A stretch of DNA of 23,064 bases, from positions 19,675 through 42,738 of IMG/VR virus record IMGVR_UViG_3300030430_003277; one strand, given 5' to 3'. The notes below the pieces were generated by a model. That model was not told the origin of the DNA, did no database searches, and was given only the letters and a program-made list of their open reading frames with translations. Below are positions 1 to 6,893 of this stretch, piece by piece. Source of the DNA: a virus. A program made the position numbers and the translations under genes. Each line of letters starts with the position of its first letter. Within the stretch, counting starts at the first letter, position 1.

Positions 1-545
1 ACCACTCCTTCCTTTTGACCGTGTTTCCACAAGTCATAAACTAATTGTGAATCCTTCAAACAATAATCTACTACTATATCGTATTCACCTGCTTTCCAAA
101 GTCTAGGAGCATCCATACTATCTAGGGTCTTTTGTTTTCCTAAAGTATGGTCTACTAGATTGTTTAGCGAATATCTTTCACCATGATTCGTTACAAAGTA
201 TTGACTTGTATCAATATATTGTTTGTTACTCATGTATTTACGAATACAGTAAATGTCGAGTGCATCCCTTAAGACTGGTAAATCAAAGGCTACAATGTTA
301 TGTCCTAATAGAACACCGCCTTTCTTAAAATGTTCATCTAAGTCGAATTTTAATTCTCTAATCGGTTTAGTCTGTATTCCAGATTTAGAAAAGTTATCCG
401 AAACTGGTTCATCTACATAGACAGTCCCAGTATCTCCATTCCAAGTAGTTACTGTGGATACAAGAAACATATGGGTATTACCCCACCCTCCTATGTCTGT
501 GGAGAGATTTTTGGTTTCTAGGTCAATTGCTAGGACATTATTCAT
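1..545 (-). CDS. DEDDy 3'-5' exonuclease, RNase H fold (3' end cut off by window edge)
   Basis: The gene starts with ATG at 545 and is open to base 1, giving 181 codons without a stop; its C-terminus lies outside the window. All three exonuclease motifs of the DnaQ/RNase H-like DEDD superfamily are visible: Exo I AIDLETK with D8 and E10, Exo II GHNIVAFDLP with D88, and Exo III DYCLKDSQL with Y161 and D165. The tyrosine puts it in the DEDDy class, which removes nucleotides from DNA 3' ends using two metal ions. It is separate from the polymerase B gene, which carries its own proofreading domain, so it may act in repair, end trimming or host DNA degradation (inference). Its ATG overlaps the stop of the upstream small gene (ATGA), suggesting translational coupling. 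The family call is firm; the exact role is not known. Confidence 0.85.
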   Translation of the reverse strand, partial: MNNVLAIDLETKNLSTDIGGWGNTHMFLVSTVTTWNGDTGTVYVDEPVSDNFSKSGIQTKPIRELKFDLDEHFKKGGVLLGHNIVAFDLPVLRDALDIYCIRKYMSNKQYIDTSQYFVTNHGERYSLNNLVDHTLGKQKTLDSMDAPRLWKAGEYDIVVDYCLKDSQLVYDLWKHGQKEGV

Positions 546-775
546 TCTTTTCCGCCCCACAATTTCAGCACTTCATCTCTCTTTTCCTGTTCGGGGGAAG
601 GCTCTACAATGTAGTCACCTCTCTTTAGGAAAGCACACAATTTGTTACCTGCTACGCTAACAATTGATGCTACTTCCCATCCTTCTGCTCCCTCTAGGTT
701 CAGTGCGTCAATCATAGTTTTAGGCCCATCATTAACATCAAAAACCACATACTTATTTTCCCATGTTGCTTTCAT
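542..775 (-). CDS. Small DUF4177-like protein (77 aa)
   Basis: This 77-aa protein has the pattern LNLEGAEGWEVASIV at about residues 26-40 followed by a strand ending in a basic residue (CAFLKR). That resembles the small DUF4177 family, in which an LN.xGxxGWE segment is typical. No catalytic residues are seen, and family members have no settled function. The C-terminus reads KLWGGKE, with a Gly-Gly two residues from the end. The gene sits between the helicase candidate and the exonuclease and overlaps the latter by ATGA, so it is probably cotranscribed with them. The DUF4177 assignment rests on motif resemblance only. Confidence 0.7.
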   Translation of the reverse strand: MKATWENKYVVFDVNDGPKTMIDALNLEGAEGWEVASIVSVAGNKLCAFLKRGDYIVEPSPEQEKRDEVLKLWGGKE

Positions 776-779
776 TTCT

Positions 780-2357
780 CTATTCCTCCTGTTGTTTTTT
801 CGGTCTGATATAAGGTTTAACTCCTACTTTCTTTTCCTCAAACATTTCACTTAACTTGTTGAATTTATCATTGATTGTCTTTGGTGATTGTCCGATAATT
901 TTAGCCGCTTCATTCAAGACTAACTTTTTCCAAACAAAACCCCCTTCTAATACTTCCTGTGGTTTAGCCCTATCAGTTGCCACTTGATAAGCATGTTGGA
1001 ACTCTTTCCAGTTGCTTTTTGTAATAATAGTTCTTCTATCTGCCTTGATAGCATTTTCTAACCACTCAACCAAAGTAACATAACACTTTCTAACAATATA
1101 TGCTCCTTGTCTAACATTTTGTGGATAGACTACGAACCTCTTGTTCACATCTGTAATATTTTTAGCCATAGCCAAAGTATTCAAAACTGCTAACTTACCT
1201 ATGTATTCTAATAGATTCATTTCAAACAAACGAACCACATTACGAATTTTAGGATGAACATCATTAATGTATTTCAAGATAGAATCGTGAGCCATATCTA
1301 ACGCATCTTTAGCCGATGGATGATAGGTAATAGTATTGAAAGGGTCTTTTCCATTGGCTTCAAATTGAGCCTTAGTTGCCTTGTAGATTTCTAATAATCC
1401 CTTTGCTAAATGTAGCGGAGGTCCTCTCCTTTCTACTCTAGTCCCAAAACCTCCAATGACTTCTTTTCTCATAGCAGTTAGAATATCATCGGGAACATCC
1501 CAAATAAATGGTAAGAATCTTTGGAGAATACCCTTGTCTGCTACTGTCTTCAATAGATGTTCGGGAGGAAATGTAAGAGCAATCATAGTATGCTTTGAAT
1601 CTAAATGAATAGTGGGTTTACCTTTCAATGCTTTAGGATATTGATTTGCTCCACTGTGGAAATTGTTCATCAGTGTTTGGAATAAAATATTCATATTCTC
1701 TTTGTGAGCCTTATCTTTGAAAACTCCACTTCCTTCAAACTCATCAGCAAACCAAATGCCTTCTCCGTGTAGAGGTCCATAATCAATAATCCATCTTTCT
1801 TTCGACATTTCATAGGTTTCGTATGCCTCGTTTACTGCCTGTATTCTTTCATCATCATTGTTGAAATTTCTAGTTGGAGCAATGCCGTTCATTGGGTCGC
1901 CTTCAATCGCTCTCAGTTCTTTTTCAAGAATATCTCCTGCATCTTCCTTGAAATTTTCATTAAAGATATGGTCGCCAACTAAAGACGCAGTAGTATAATC
2001 TGCAAGGTTCAAAACTGCTGATTCAACATAGGGGTCATTCTCTAACTCCTCAAAGATTTTCTTAGCAACGGGAGTAAGGACATACATAACCAATGTAGTC
2101 TTACCCGACCTAGCAGTTTGAATCCAAACATAATGAATGCGAGTATCAGTAGTAGTTTGACCATAAGGTATCTCAATGAACCTCTTTACCAAATCTCCTA
2201 AAATCGAATAGAATCCTATGATTGAAGGAATATTATTGTGCCTTGAATAACTAATGGCAGTCTTTTCCCAATTCCTAACTACCGCAGGTAAATCTATTTC
2301 TCTAACTTGTTGTTGTTCAGCATCTAAAGTTTCATCATCATATCCATATTCATTCAT
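780..2357 (-). CDS. AAA+ ATPase with C-terminal winged helix, candidate replicative helicase (MCM- or DUF3987-like)
   Basis: A 525-aa P-loop ATPase. The Walker A region is QTARSGKTT (residues 80-88), with Gln where the first glycine is usual. Walker B is IWFADEFEG (201-209; D205, E206). A sensor-1-like ALTFPP lies at 260-265, and an arginine-finger-like LQRFLPFIWDVPDD at 278-291 recalls the SRFD segment of MCM helicases and the corresponding segment of DUF3987 ATPases. The last 100 residues hold a helix-turn-helix (LNEAAKIIGQSPKTINDKF), as the winged helix of MCM does. A replicative helicase is the main component otherwise missing beside primase, polymerase, clamp and ligase, so helicase is the best guess (inference). 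It overlaps the ERCC4 nuclease upstream by 4 bp. The AAA+ call is strong; the helicase role is moderate. Confidence 0.65.
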   Translation of the reverse strand: MNEYGYDDETLDAEQQQVREIDLPAVVRNWEKTAISYSRHNNIPSIIGFYSILGDLVKRFIEIPYGQTTTDTRIHYVWIQTARSGKTTLVMYVLTPVAKKIFEELENDPYVESAVLNLADYTTASLVGDHIFNENFKEDAGDILEKELRAIEGDPMNGIAPTRNFNNDDERIQAVNEAYETYEMSKERWIIDYGPLHGEGIWFADEFEGSGVFKDKAHKENMNILFQTLMNNFHSGANQYPKALKGKPTIHLDSKHTMIALTFPPEHLLKTVADKGILQRFLPFIWDVPDDILTAMRKEVIGGFGTRVERRGPPLHLAKGLLEIYKATKAQFEANGKDPFNTITYHPSAKDALDMAHDSILKYINDVHPKIRNVVRLFEMNLLEYIGKLAVLNTLAMAKNITDVNKRFVVYPQNVRQGAYIVRKCYVTLVEWLENAIKADRRTIITKSNWKEFQHAYQVATDRAKPQEVLEGGFVWKKLVLNEAAKIIGQSPKTINDKFNKLSEMFEEKKVGVKPYIRPKKQQEE

Positions 2358-3049
2358 TGTCTAACCTCCTTATTTGAGTTAAAAGCCGATAATATCCTAT
2401 CAGCAGTGGTATCTCCAATACCATCTAGAGAGCATAACTCTCTTTTATCGCAATCTCCTATCTCCATAAGAGAGCCATATTTCTTGAGCAACATTTTTGC
2501 TTTCTTTTCGCTAACACCTTTTATTGATGCTAACATGTTTATTCTAATATCATCTGATGTAAATCTCTTAAACAGATGAGGTTTAATTGGCGACCTTTCT
2601 ACTGGTTGCATTTTAGCAACGCTACAAATAATAGACGAGGCCGCATATTCATCTATTACCCATATTGGTTTAATATCAGAATCAAGAATAATTCTTCCTA
2701 TTGCCCCATAGAATTTGTTTGTAAGTAATTGCATCTTTCTTTGTCTTGGCATGTTGTTATACTTAGCAGAATAACTAGTATAACTTAATGCATCTCTCAA
2801 TGTCCCGTAAATAATTACTACATTAGTCTTGTAACATCTATCCATGTTGTCTAATTGAGTCCAAAGTCTCTTACTGATAACAGATGATAAGAAATCATGT
2901 GTGGATTTTGCTTCAAAGCATACATCTCCAAACACATAATCTCCTACTTCTAGCCACTTCTTTTCAGTAATCAAATTAAATTTAGCGGCTTTGGTTTCCA
3001 CTTCTTTGGTAAGACCCGAAGTTTCTCTACTATCAATAATTAACTTCAT
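2354..3049 (-). CDS. ERCC4/XPF-family structure-specific nuclease with tandem HhH domain
   Basis: A 231-aa protein with the architecture of a short archaeal XPF: an N-terminal ERCC4 nuclease domain and a C-terminal helix-hairpin-helix pair. Visible nuclease motifs are IIDSRET (D6, E9), VGDYVFGDVCFEAK (G36-D-Y38, E46 and K48) and D52. The classic ERK core is EAK here. HhH elements are IKGVSEKKAKMLLKKYG (about 174-190) and LDGIGDTTADRILSAF (about 208-223). Such enzymes cut flaps, forks and branched DNA, and crenarchaeal short XPF needs PCNA, which it binds through its own PIP box. No PIP box is visible at either end of this protein, but the gene directly upstream encodes a peptide with two. A GAGGA ribosome site precedes the ATG. 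Confidence 0.88.
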   Translation of the reverse strand: MKLIIDSRETSGLTKEVETKAAKFNLITEKKWLEVGDYVFGDVCFEAKSTHDFLSSVISKRLWTQLDNMDRCYKTNVVIIYGTLRDALSYTSYSAKYNNMPRQRKMQLLTNKFYGAIGRIILDSDIKPIWVIDEYAASSIICSVAKMQPVERSPIKPHLFKRFTSDDIRINMLASIKGVSEKKAKMLLKKYGSLMEIGDCDKRELCSLDGIGDTTADRILSAFNSNKEVRQ

Positions 3050-3051
3050 GT

Positions 3052-3138
3052 CTATTCCTCAAATACTAATCCAAAATCTTCTAATGTAGTTTGTCCTTCT
3101 ATTCTTAATCCAAATTCAAACAGTGTAGTTTGTTTCAT
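3052..3138 (-). CDS. 28-aa microprotein with two PIP-box-like motifs
   Basis: A very short ORF, ATG at 3138 and TAG at 3052. The peptide holds two copies of one motif: QTTLFEFG (residues 3-10) and QTTLEDFG (16-23), each followed by L. Both match the archaeal PCNA-interacting consensus Q-x-x-L-x-x-F, and the first closely resembles the QATLFDFL box of Pyrococcus RFC large subunit. Evidence for translation: AAAGGAG lies 9 nt before the ATG, inside the end of the primase gene; ATG and the primase stop overlap as ATGA; and the ERCC4 ATG follows 2 nt after the TAG. It could be a bivalent PCNA adaptor for the adjacent nuclease or a clamp inhibitor (inference). No other domain is present. The ORF call is good, the PIP function untested. 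Confidence 0.7.
   Translation of the reverse strand: MKQTTLFEFGLRIEGQTTLEDFGLVFEE
3067..3132 (-). repeat. 39-nt-period tandem duplication inside the PIP microprotein gene
   Basis: Two 27-nt units begin with CAAACTACA and end with TTTGGATTA (minus strand, starting at 3132 and 3093). The period of 39 nt is 13 codons, so the duplication keeps frame and produces the two QTTLxxFG motifs. The units differ mainly in the middle (CTGTTTGAA against TTAGAAGAT). Confidence 0.75.
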
Positions 3139-4244
3139 CTTTTCATCTCCTTTGTGTAATCTTTTAGTCTCCAACATGTCCCAACGCAATAACCATTAGC
3201 AATTAGTTTATCACAGTTGGGGAAGTTATAATTTCCATTCACTACAAAACCAACTCTATATTTTGTTATTGCTTCATCAAAATCTAACCATATGTTATGA
3301 GTTTCATGTAAATGTTTTATCTCAGCAGTAATTTGATTAATCATATTCAATCTTGTAGACATGTTTGGAGTAACTTGTGTATCGGTAAAGCCGACATTAA
3401 AATCTGACCATAGTAATAGGTCCTTATACCAACTAACAAGATATGCTCTTGCTTCATCTGTTGGATTTTCAACCATGATAGAACTATACATACATGGGGG
3501 AAGTGGTAAGTTACCTGCATTGATAACTTCTGCTTCAATTTCTGATTCTTCTACTTGTGGCACTTCGGGCCAATCAACAAGAACCGAACCATGCATAATA
3601 CTCCCCATCGGGTTAGGGTATTTAGAATAAGTGAGTATTTCACTCACTGATTTACTAGTAATATCTTCTCTAGTAAGAGGCACTGAATAATAACATCCAT
3701 CTCCATAAGACGCTTTCATATTCATAGTATTACGAATACGCCTTAGTCTTCTAGGAGAAATCGCTGAACTATCTAGAGTCCCATTAGAAGTAAGGGCTTT
3801 CATCTGATTAAAGAAAGCAGTCAATCTACGAATGTCTCTAACAGGTATGGTTGTTCCATATACATAGACATGAAAACCTCTCCCCGAAAATGAAATATCA
3901 TACAGATAGTCGTGTCTCTCTAAATAATCTGAAACTTGTAGCAAATCATCCAAGCATAATTGAATCTGAGATTCACTAATTATTTGCGCTCCTGTCCTAT
4001 TATCCACTTCACCATGATGTGCATCAAAGTCAAGAAATACTCTATCTAGAATAACCGTATCTGTTACGGCTTGTTTGTTAGTGTATTGAGCATAATCATA
4101 AACTGAGGTATAACAATTCATCTTTCCATTATGAGTCTTAACCCATTTGTTAAACTCATCTTGACTATGAACCAACTTTCTCTTACTAGCAAAAGTATTA
4201 GTTTGTTTGTTAGCACTTGGCCATACTTCTCTAGGAAACTTCAT
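3135..4244 (-). CDS. Archaeo-eukaryotic primase, apparent PriS catalytic domain fused to PriL-type Fe-S domain
   Basis: A 369-aa primase. The AEP catalytic domain occupies about residues 1-215: motif I VFLDFDAHHG (D72, D74), motif II SFSGRGFHVYVYG (S120, H125) and a third acidic residue in GTLDSSAIS (D158) followed by the Arg-rich RRLRRIRNT. The C-terminal third has four widely spaced cysteines: C251 in LPLPPCMYSS, then C344, C353 and C357 in NCDKLIANGYCVGTCW. This spacing is like the 4Fe-4S domain of the primase large subunit, so one polypeptide seems to combine both, as in plasmid and virus primase-polymerases such as the pTN2 protein of Thermococcus. It would make primers for the viral replisome. 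The PriS call is firm; the PriL-like domain is inferred from cysteine pattern and position. The stop overlaps the PIP microprotein ATG. Confidence 0.85.
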   Translation of the reverse strand: MKFPREVWPSANKQTNTFASKRKLVHSQDEFNKWVKTHNGKMNCYTSVYDYAQYTNKQAVTDTVILDRVFLDFDAHHGEVDNRTGAQIISESQIQLCLDDLLQVSDYLERHDYLYDISFSGRGFHVYVYGTTIPVRDIRRLTAFFNQMKALTSNGTLDSSAISPRRLRRIRNTMNMKASYGDGCYYSVPLTREDITSKSVSEILTYSKYPNPMGSIMHGSVLVDWPEVPQVEESEIEAEVINAGNLPLPPCMYSSIMVENPTDEARAYLVSWYKDLLLWSDFNVGFTDTQVTPNMSTRLNMINQITAEIKHLHETHNIWLDFDEAITKYRVGFVVNGNYNFPNCDKLIANGYCVGTCWRLKDYTKEMKR

Positions 4245-4396
4245 TGGAATAACACCAAACCGACTACGATAATGGTAAGAATATTAACGACATTAACCAT
4301 CATAATTATTCTATTACTAAACTTTAGAGTAGCATGAATCTCCTCCATTGTTTCTGTTAATTTCTTTTGTCCTTCTAACATTTCATCAAAGACCAT
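4241..4396 (-). CDS. Small single-pass membrane protein (51 aa)
   Basis: ATG at 4396 overlaps the end of the upstream gene by 11 nt, and TGA at 4241-4243 overlaps the primase ATG as ATGA. Residues 1-25 form a charged, probably helical segment (EMLEGQKKLTETMEEIHATL). Residues 30-50 are hydrophobic (MMVNVVNILTIIVVGLVLF) and long enough for one transmembrane helix. A later ATG at 4381 is possible. No family is recognised. The tight coupling to primase and to another membrane gene nearby suggests it is genuine. Confidence 0.6.
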   Translation of the reverse strand: MVFDEMLEGQKKLTETMEEIHATLKFSNRIIMMVNVVNILTIIVVGLVLFQ

Positions 4397-4901
4397 TCCC
4401 ACCAACTCTCTTTACTTTCACATTACCTAGTCTTGTTTGCACCTGACCATCTTTTTCTTTTAATGATGGTGATTTGTTTTTGATTTGCATATCTACATCT
4501 TTTCCTTTTACTAAATCTTCCATTAAATCTTTACCTAATGCCGCCTCTTTCACATCTGTTTGTAGAGAACCATACTTATCCGCTAATGATGCGGGTTTCT
4601 CCACTGGAACTAAAGGGGTATCAGATATTTCATCACTAAAGTTTACTGTTGCTGATTCAAATTTATCTTGAAAGGCAATCATTACTTGTTCTTCTAGTTT
4701 CTCGGTTACTAATGATTTAAACAAAGAACCGAATGTAGTTGTCTTATCTAATTGGACTTCCCATACAAGTTCAAGTTGGTCTTTCAAGTTTAACTCATGA
4801 TAAAGTTCGTCTGCTACGCTTTTTGCAACATCTTTCAATTTCAATAACTCATGAAACTTCCAATTCTTCTTGTTTATCTTCGCTTGTATCTTGTCCTTCA
4901 A
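4386..4901 (-). CDS. Hypothetical charged protein (171 aa)
   Basis: Not recognised. The first 85 residues are rich in Lys, Glu and Leu and look helical (KFHELLKLKDVAKSVADELYH). The second half is rich in Ser, Lys, Asp and Pro and looks disordered, ending RVGGNGL. There are no cysteines, membrane segments or catalytic motifs. The ATG at 4901 lies inside the end of the two-helix membrane protein gene (53-nt overlap). A structural or scaffolding role cannot be excluded, but nothing in the sequence shows it. Confidence 0.65.
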   Translation of the reverse strand: MKDKIQAKINKKNWKFHELLKLKDVAKSVADELYHELNLKDQLELVWEVQLDKTTTFGSLFKSLVTEKLEEQVMIAFQDKFESATVNFSDEISDTPLVPVEKPASLADKYGSLQTDVKEAALGKDLMEDLVKGKDVDMQIKNKSPSLKEKDGQVQTRLGNVKVKRVGGNGL

Positions 4902-5085
4902 TTTTCAATCCCTCCTTTGTGTATCTAGTAATCTCTCTCTTGGTTCCAAATAGGAATCTCCATATTAGTGCGGGAATCAAAGCCACTCCCAACACTACTA
5001 TAATACTGACATTCCAAACTAACAATACAATAATCGTTAGAGCATCCACTGTTAATAACCAAATTTTTTGCGCTCTATCTTTCAT
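4849..5085 (-). CDS. Small two-helix membrane protein (78 aa)
   Basis: The chosen start is ATG at 5085 (MKDRAQKIW), 2 nt after the stop of the Cas4-like C-terminal reading frame. The open frame extends to 5154, but that part overlaps the Cys-rich nuclease tail, so the longer start is unlikely. Residues 8-23 (WLLTVDALTIIVLLVW) and 25-45 (VSIIVVLGVALIPALIWRFLF) are hydrophobic and could form two membrane helices. The tail is charged (KREITRYTKEGLKIEGQ, then an acidic stretch) and probably cytoplasmic. No family is recognised. The gene overlaps the next one by 53 nt. Confidence 0.6.
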   Translation of the reverse strand: MKDRAQKIWLLTVDALTIIVLLVWNVSIIVVLGVALIPALIWRFLFGTKREITRYTKEGLKIEGQDTSEDKQEELEVS

Positions 5086-5087
5086 AA

Positions 5088-5237
5088 TTACCAATCCCAT
5101 AACTCCGCTTGTTGAGCCGAATCGCACAGTCCTATAAATGAACAATGCTGACATTTATTAGGAAAATACGAAGCAGGGAATCTGTTGTCCTCATATGCTT
5201 TAATGAGTTTAGCAATCCTCTGGGATATTATTCTCAT
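5088..5237 (-). pseudogene. Fe-S cysteine tail of the Cas4-like nuclease, in the +1 frame relative to the main ORF
   Basis: This frame reads MRIISQRIAKLIKAYEDNRF and then NKCQHCSFIGLCDS, ending in TAA at 5088. FPxxYFPxKCxxCxFxxxC is the typical C-terminal 4Fe-4S ligand segment of Cas4/RecB-type nucleases, and the fourth ligand (C37) is in the main ORF. The main ORF instead ends at 5209 after NENNIPEDC. Joining the two needs a +1 shift between about 5209 and 5260. Alternatives: a one-base error in the sequence, a programmed +1 frameshift, or a separately translated fragment, since an ATG at 5237 has AGGG six nt upstream. It is scored as a gene fragment because the family normally has this tail in one chain. 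Confidence 0.75.
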
Positions 5238-5964
5238 TGGATGCCCTAACTGGTTCCAATTGGAAGTAATTAGAATCGGGGTAATACCACGCCCAATGAG
5301 TAATAGGATTCATAGTAACATCGGGGTCAGCATCCATCAATACTTTGTAGAAAGCCATTTCATTTCTCATATGCGATTCTTTCCTATCCTTCCAAACTCC
5401 CGTCTTCAATTCAACGGGTATGTAACCTTCTCCTTCTTGGAATACTCTATCTATAATACCTTGAATATGAACAGTATAATCTCTTTGAAGATGGAAGCCT
5501 CTCTTTGCAGGTTTGCCCGAAGCCGTTACTGCGGCTACATAACTGCTAATCTCTAGTTGAGCATTGCATCTAATTTCATTACCAACAGGTAGATATGTAG
5601 GTAAGGTGTTTGCTGATTTTGATTTGAGGAATCTCTCCGTTTCAAATGCTGACATTTTCTGATACACTTCACCATAATCATCTATTGGGAAAAGACCAAT
5701 ACAATATTCATACAAAAGATTCTCATCTAATCCCTCTGCTTTCTTTAACTCAAACTCATTATAGAAATCCTCGTAAGCATTGTGAACAATTGAACCTCTA
5801 GCCATTGCCGCATTTGGTTCTGACTTTCTACCTTCGATATACTGAAACTCATATTGCTTTTTACAAAACTCAAAAGTATTCAGTGAAGATTTTGTAACCT
5901 TCAATAAAGGCATAGTAGGGTCATCCATCCATTCAGCATTCCATTGATATGTATATTCTGTCAT
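5209..5964 (-). CDS. Cas4/RecB-like PD-(D/E)xK nuclease, main body (Fe-S tail in a different frame)
   Basis: The nuclease core is visible; numbers are from the upstream ATG at 5973. FEFCKKQYEF holds the first Fe-S cysteine (C37), RGSIVHNAYEDFY holds the motif I His (H64), GIIDRVF holds D175, YIPVELKTG holds E188 and K190, and HMRNEMAFYKVLM is a QxxxY-like motif. This is a metal-dependent exonuclease of the Cas4/AddB type, usually stabilised by a 4Fe-4S cluster. I place the start at ATG 5964, which overlaps the polymerase C-half stop as TAATG, though ATG at 5973 is in frame. The ORF ends with NENNIPEDC, before the remaining three cluster cysteines, which follow in the +1 frame at 5088-5237. 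Location beside polymerase B suggests a role in replication or recombination. There is no CRISPR array. Confidence 0.85.
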   Translation of the reverse strand: MTEYTYQWNAEWMDDPTMPLLKVTKSSLNTFEFCKKQYEFQYIEGRKSEPNAAMARGSIVHNAYEDFYNEFELKKAEGLDENLLYEYCIGLFPIDDYGEVYQKMSAFETERFLKSKSANTLPTYLPVGNEIRCNAQLEISSYVAAVTASGKPAKRGFHLQRDYTVHIQGIIDRVFQEGEGYIPVELKTGVWKDRKESHMRNEMAFYKVLMDADPDVTMNPITHWAWYYPDSNYFQLEPVRASNENNIPEDC

Positions 5965-6893
5965 TAAAACCACTCATCCAATTCTCTTTGTTTCCCATCT
6001 TTTCTTATATCGTTAATGTCCCAACCCATTGCATCATAGATGGGCTTGGCCTTTTTCAGAACTTCCGACTCGGCTAACGATGGCCAATCGGGTTCATAGT
6101 TTTCTAGTTCATTTAGATTTTTTACTGCGATATATCCCGCAGGTTTCATTTCACCTTTTATGTTGGTGAAGGTATTTGGCTGAACCAAACCATTGAATTT
6201 ACATTTCATATGATAAAATGAATCATCAATTTTATCTTGGGGTTTTACATGTTCATTGTAATATAATACCCCTGCGAAACCTCCACCAAAAGAAGGTCTT
6301 TTACCTTCTAAGGTTGTGAGGTCAGTTAGTTTAGCATTACAATTGTCATTTTCACACAAAGCATCGGGGACAATACGAAGTAACTTTCTGACATATTCTA
6401 CATCGTATTTTCTTTTACATCTACATTTTAGTTTTCTTCTTTCATCTTTGTATCTACTTCTTTTAACTAGGTCTAGTTTTTCAACTCTACCTTCTAAAAC
6501 ATCAGTGTAAATATCTCTAACTCTTTTGGTTATTTCTTCTTCTGTCTTCTGTTTAACCCACATTTCTATAACTTCTTTTTGAGTATCTTTCGCTATCTTA
6601 GATTCAGCGATTCTTTTCAATGAAAAGCCAGTAGCGAAAAATTCTGGTTGATGTAAATGCACACCATCTTTCCAAGAAATAAAACCTGCATTTCTATTCT
6701 TTGTTGCTCCTACTCCTAGAACCGAATAATATTTTTCAAACTCTAAATCCATAGGATGATTTTCTAAACCCATGATGTTAGGAAATACATTTTCTTGAAT
6801 GTGTTCATTCAATATCTCTCTAACCTCTAAAGCCTTCTCAATAGAGGGAACAGGAACATAAAGAGAATCAGTATGTGCATAAACTATTTTCAT
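5964..6893 (-). CDS. DNA polymerase B, C-terminal half (palm motif C and thumb)
   Basis: This 309-aa protein begins exactly at the strand carrying catalytic motif C of B-family polymerases: MKIVYAHTDSLYV. Family members read YxDTDS, so the first Asp is His here (H7) while the second, essential Asp is kept (D9). Further family features are GATKNRNAGFISW (about 62-74, equivalent to the KKRYA/KxY motif) and GFSLKRIAESKIAK (about 89-102). A cysteine-rich stretch in the thumb (CRCKR, then CENDNC, about residues 157-190) may bind zinc. The last residues, QRELDEWF, match a PIP box (Q-x-x-L-x-x-aromatic-aromatic). It must pair with the N-half at 7451-9118 to give an active enzyme. It overlaps the MazG-like gene by ATGA. 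Confidence 0.9.
   Translation of the reverse strand: MKIVYAHTDSLYVPVPSIEKALEVREILNEHIQENVFPNIMGLENHPMDLEFEKYYSVLGVGATKNRNAGFISWKDGVHLHQPEFFATGFSLKRIAESKIAKDTQKEVIEMWVKQKTEEEITKRVRDIYTDVLEGRVEKLDLVKRSRYKDERRKLKCRCKRKYDVEYVRKLLRIVPDALCENDNCNAKLTDLTTLEGKRPSFGGGFAGVLYYNEHVKPQDKIDDSFYHMKCKFNGLVQPNTFTNIKGEMKPAGYIAVKNLNELENYEPDWPSLAESEVLKKAKPIYDAMGWDINDIRKDGKQRELDEWF

Noticed and set aside
3347-3538. 63-aa minus-strand ORF
   Set aside because: It is embedded in the primase gene in another frame and has no coding-like features.
5086-5154. Longer N-terminus of the two-helix membrane protein
   Set aside because: That part overlaps the cysteine-rich nuclease tail in a different frame; the ATG at 5085 follows the tail's stop directly.
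5209-5964. Cas4-like gene as part of a CRISPR-Cas system
   Set aside because: No direct-repeat array and no cas1 or cas2 is present. Cas4-like nucleases are common replication or recombination genes in archaeal viruses.
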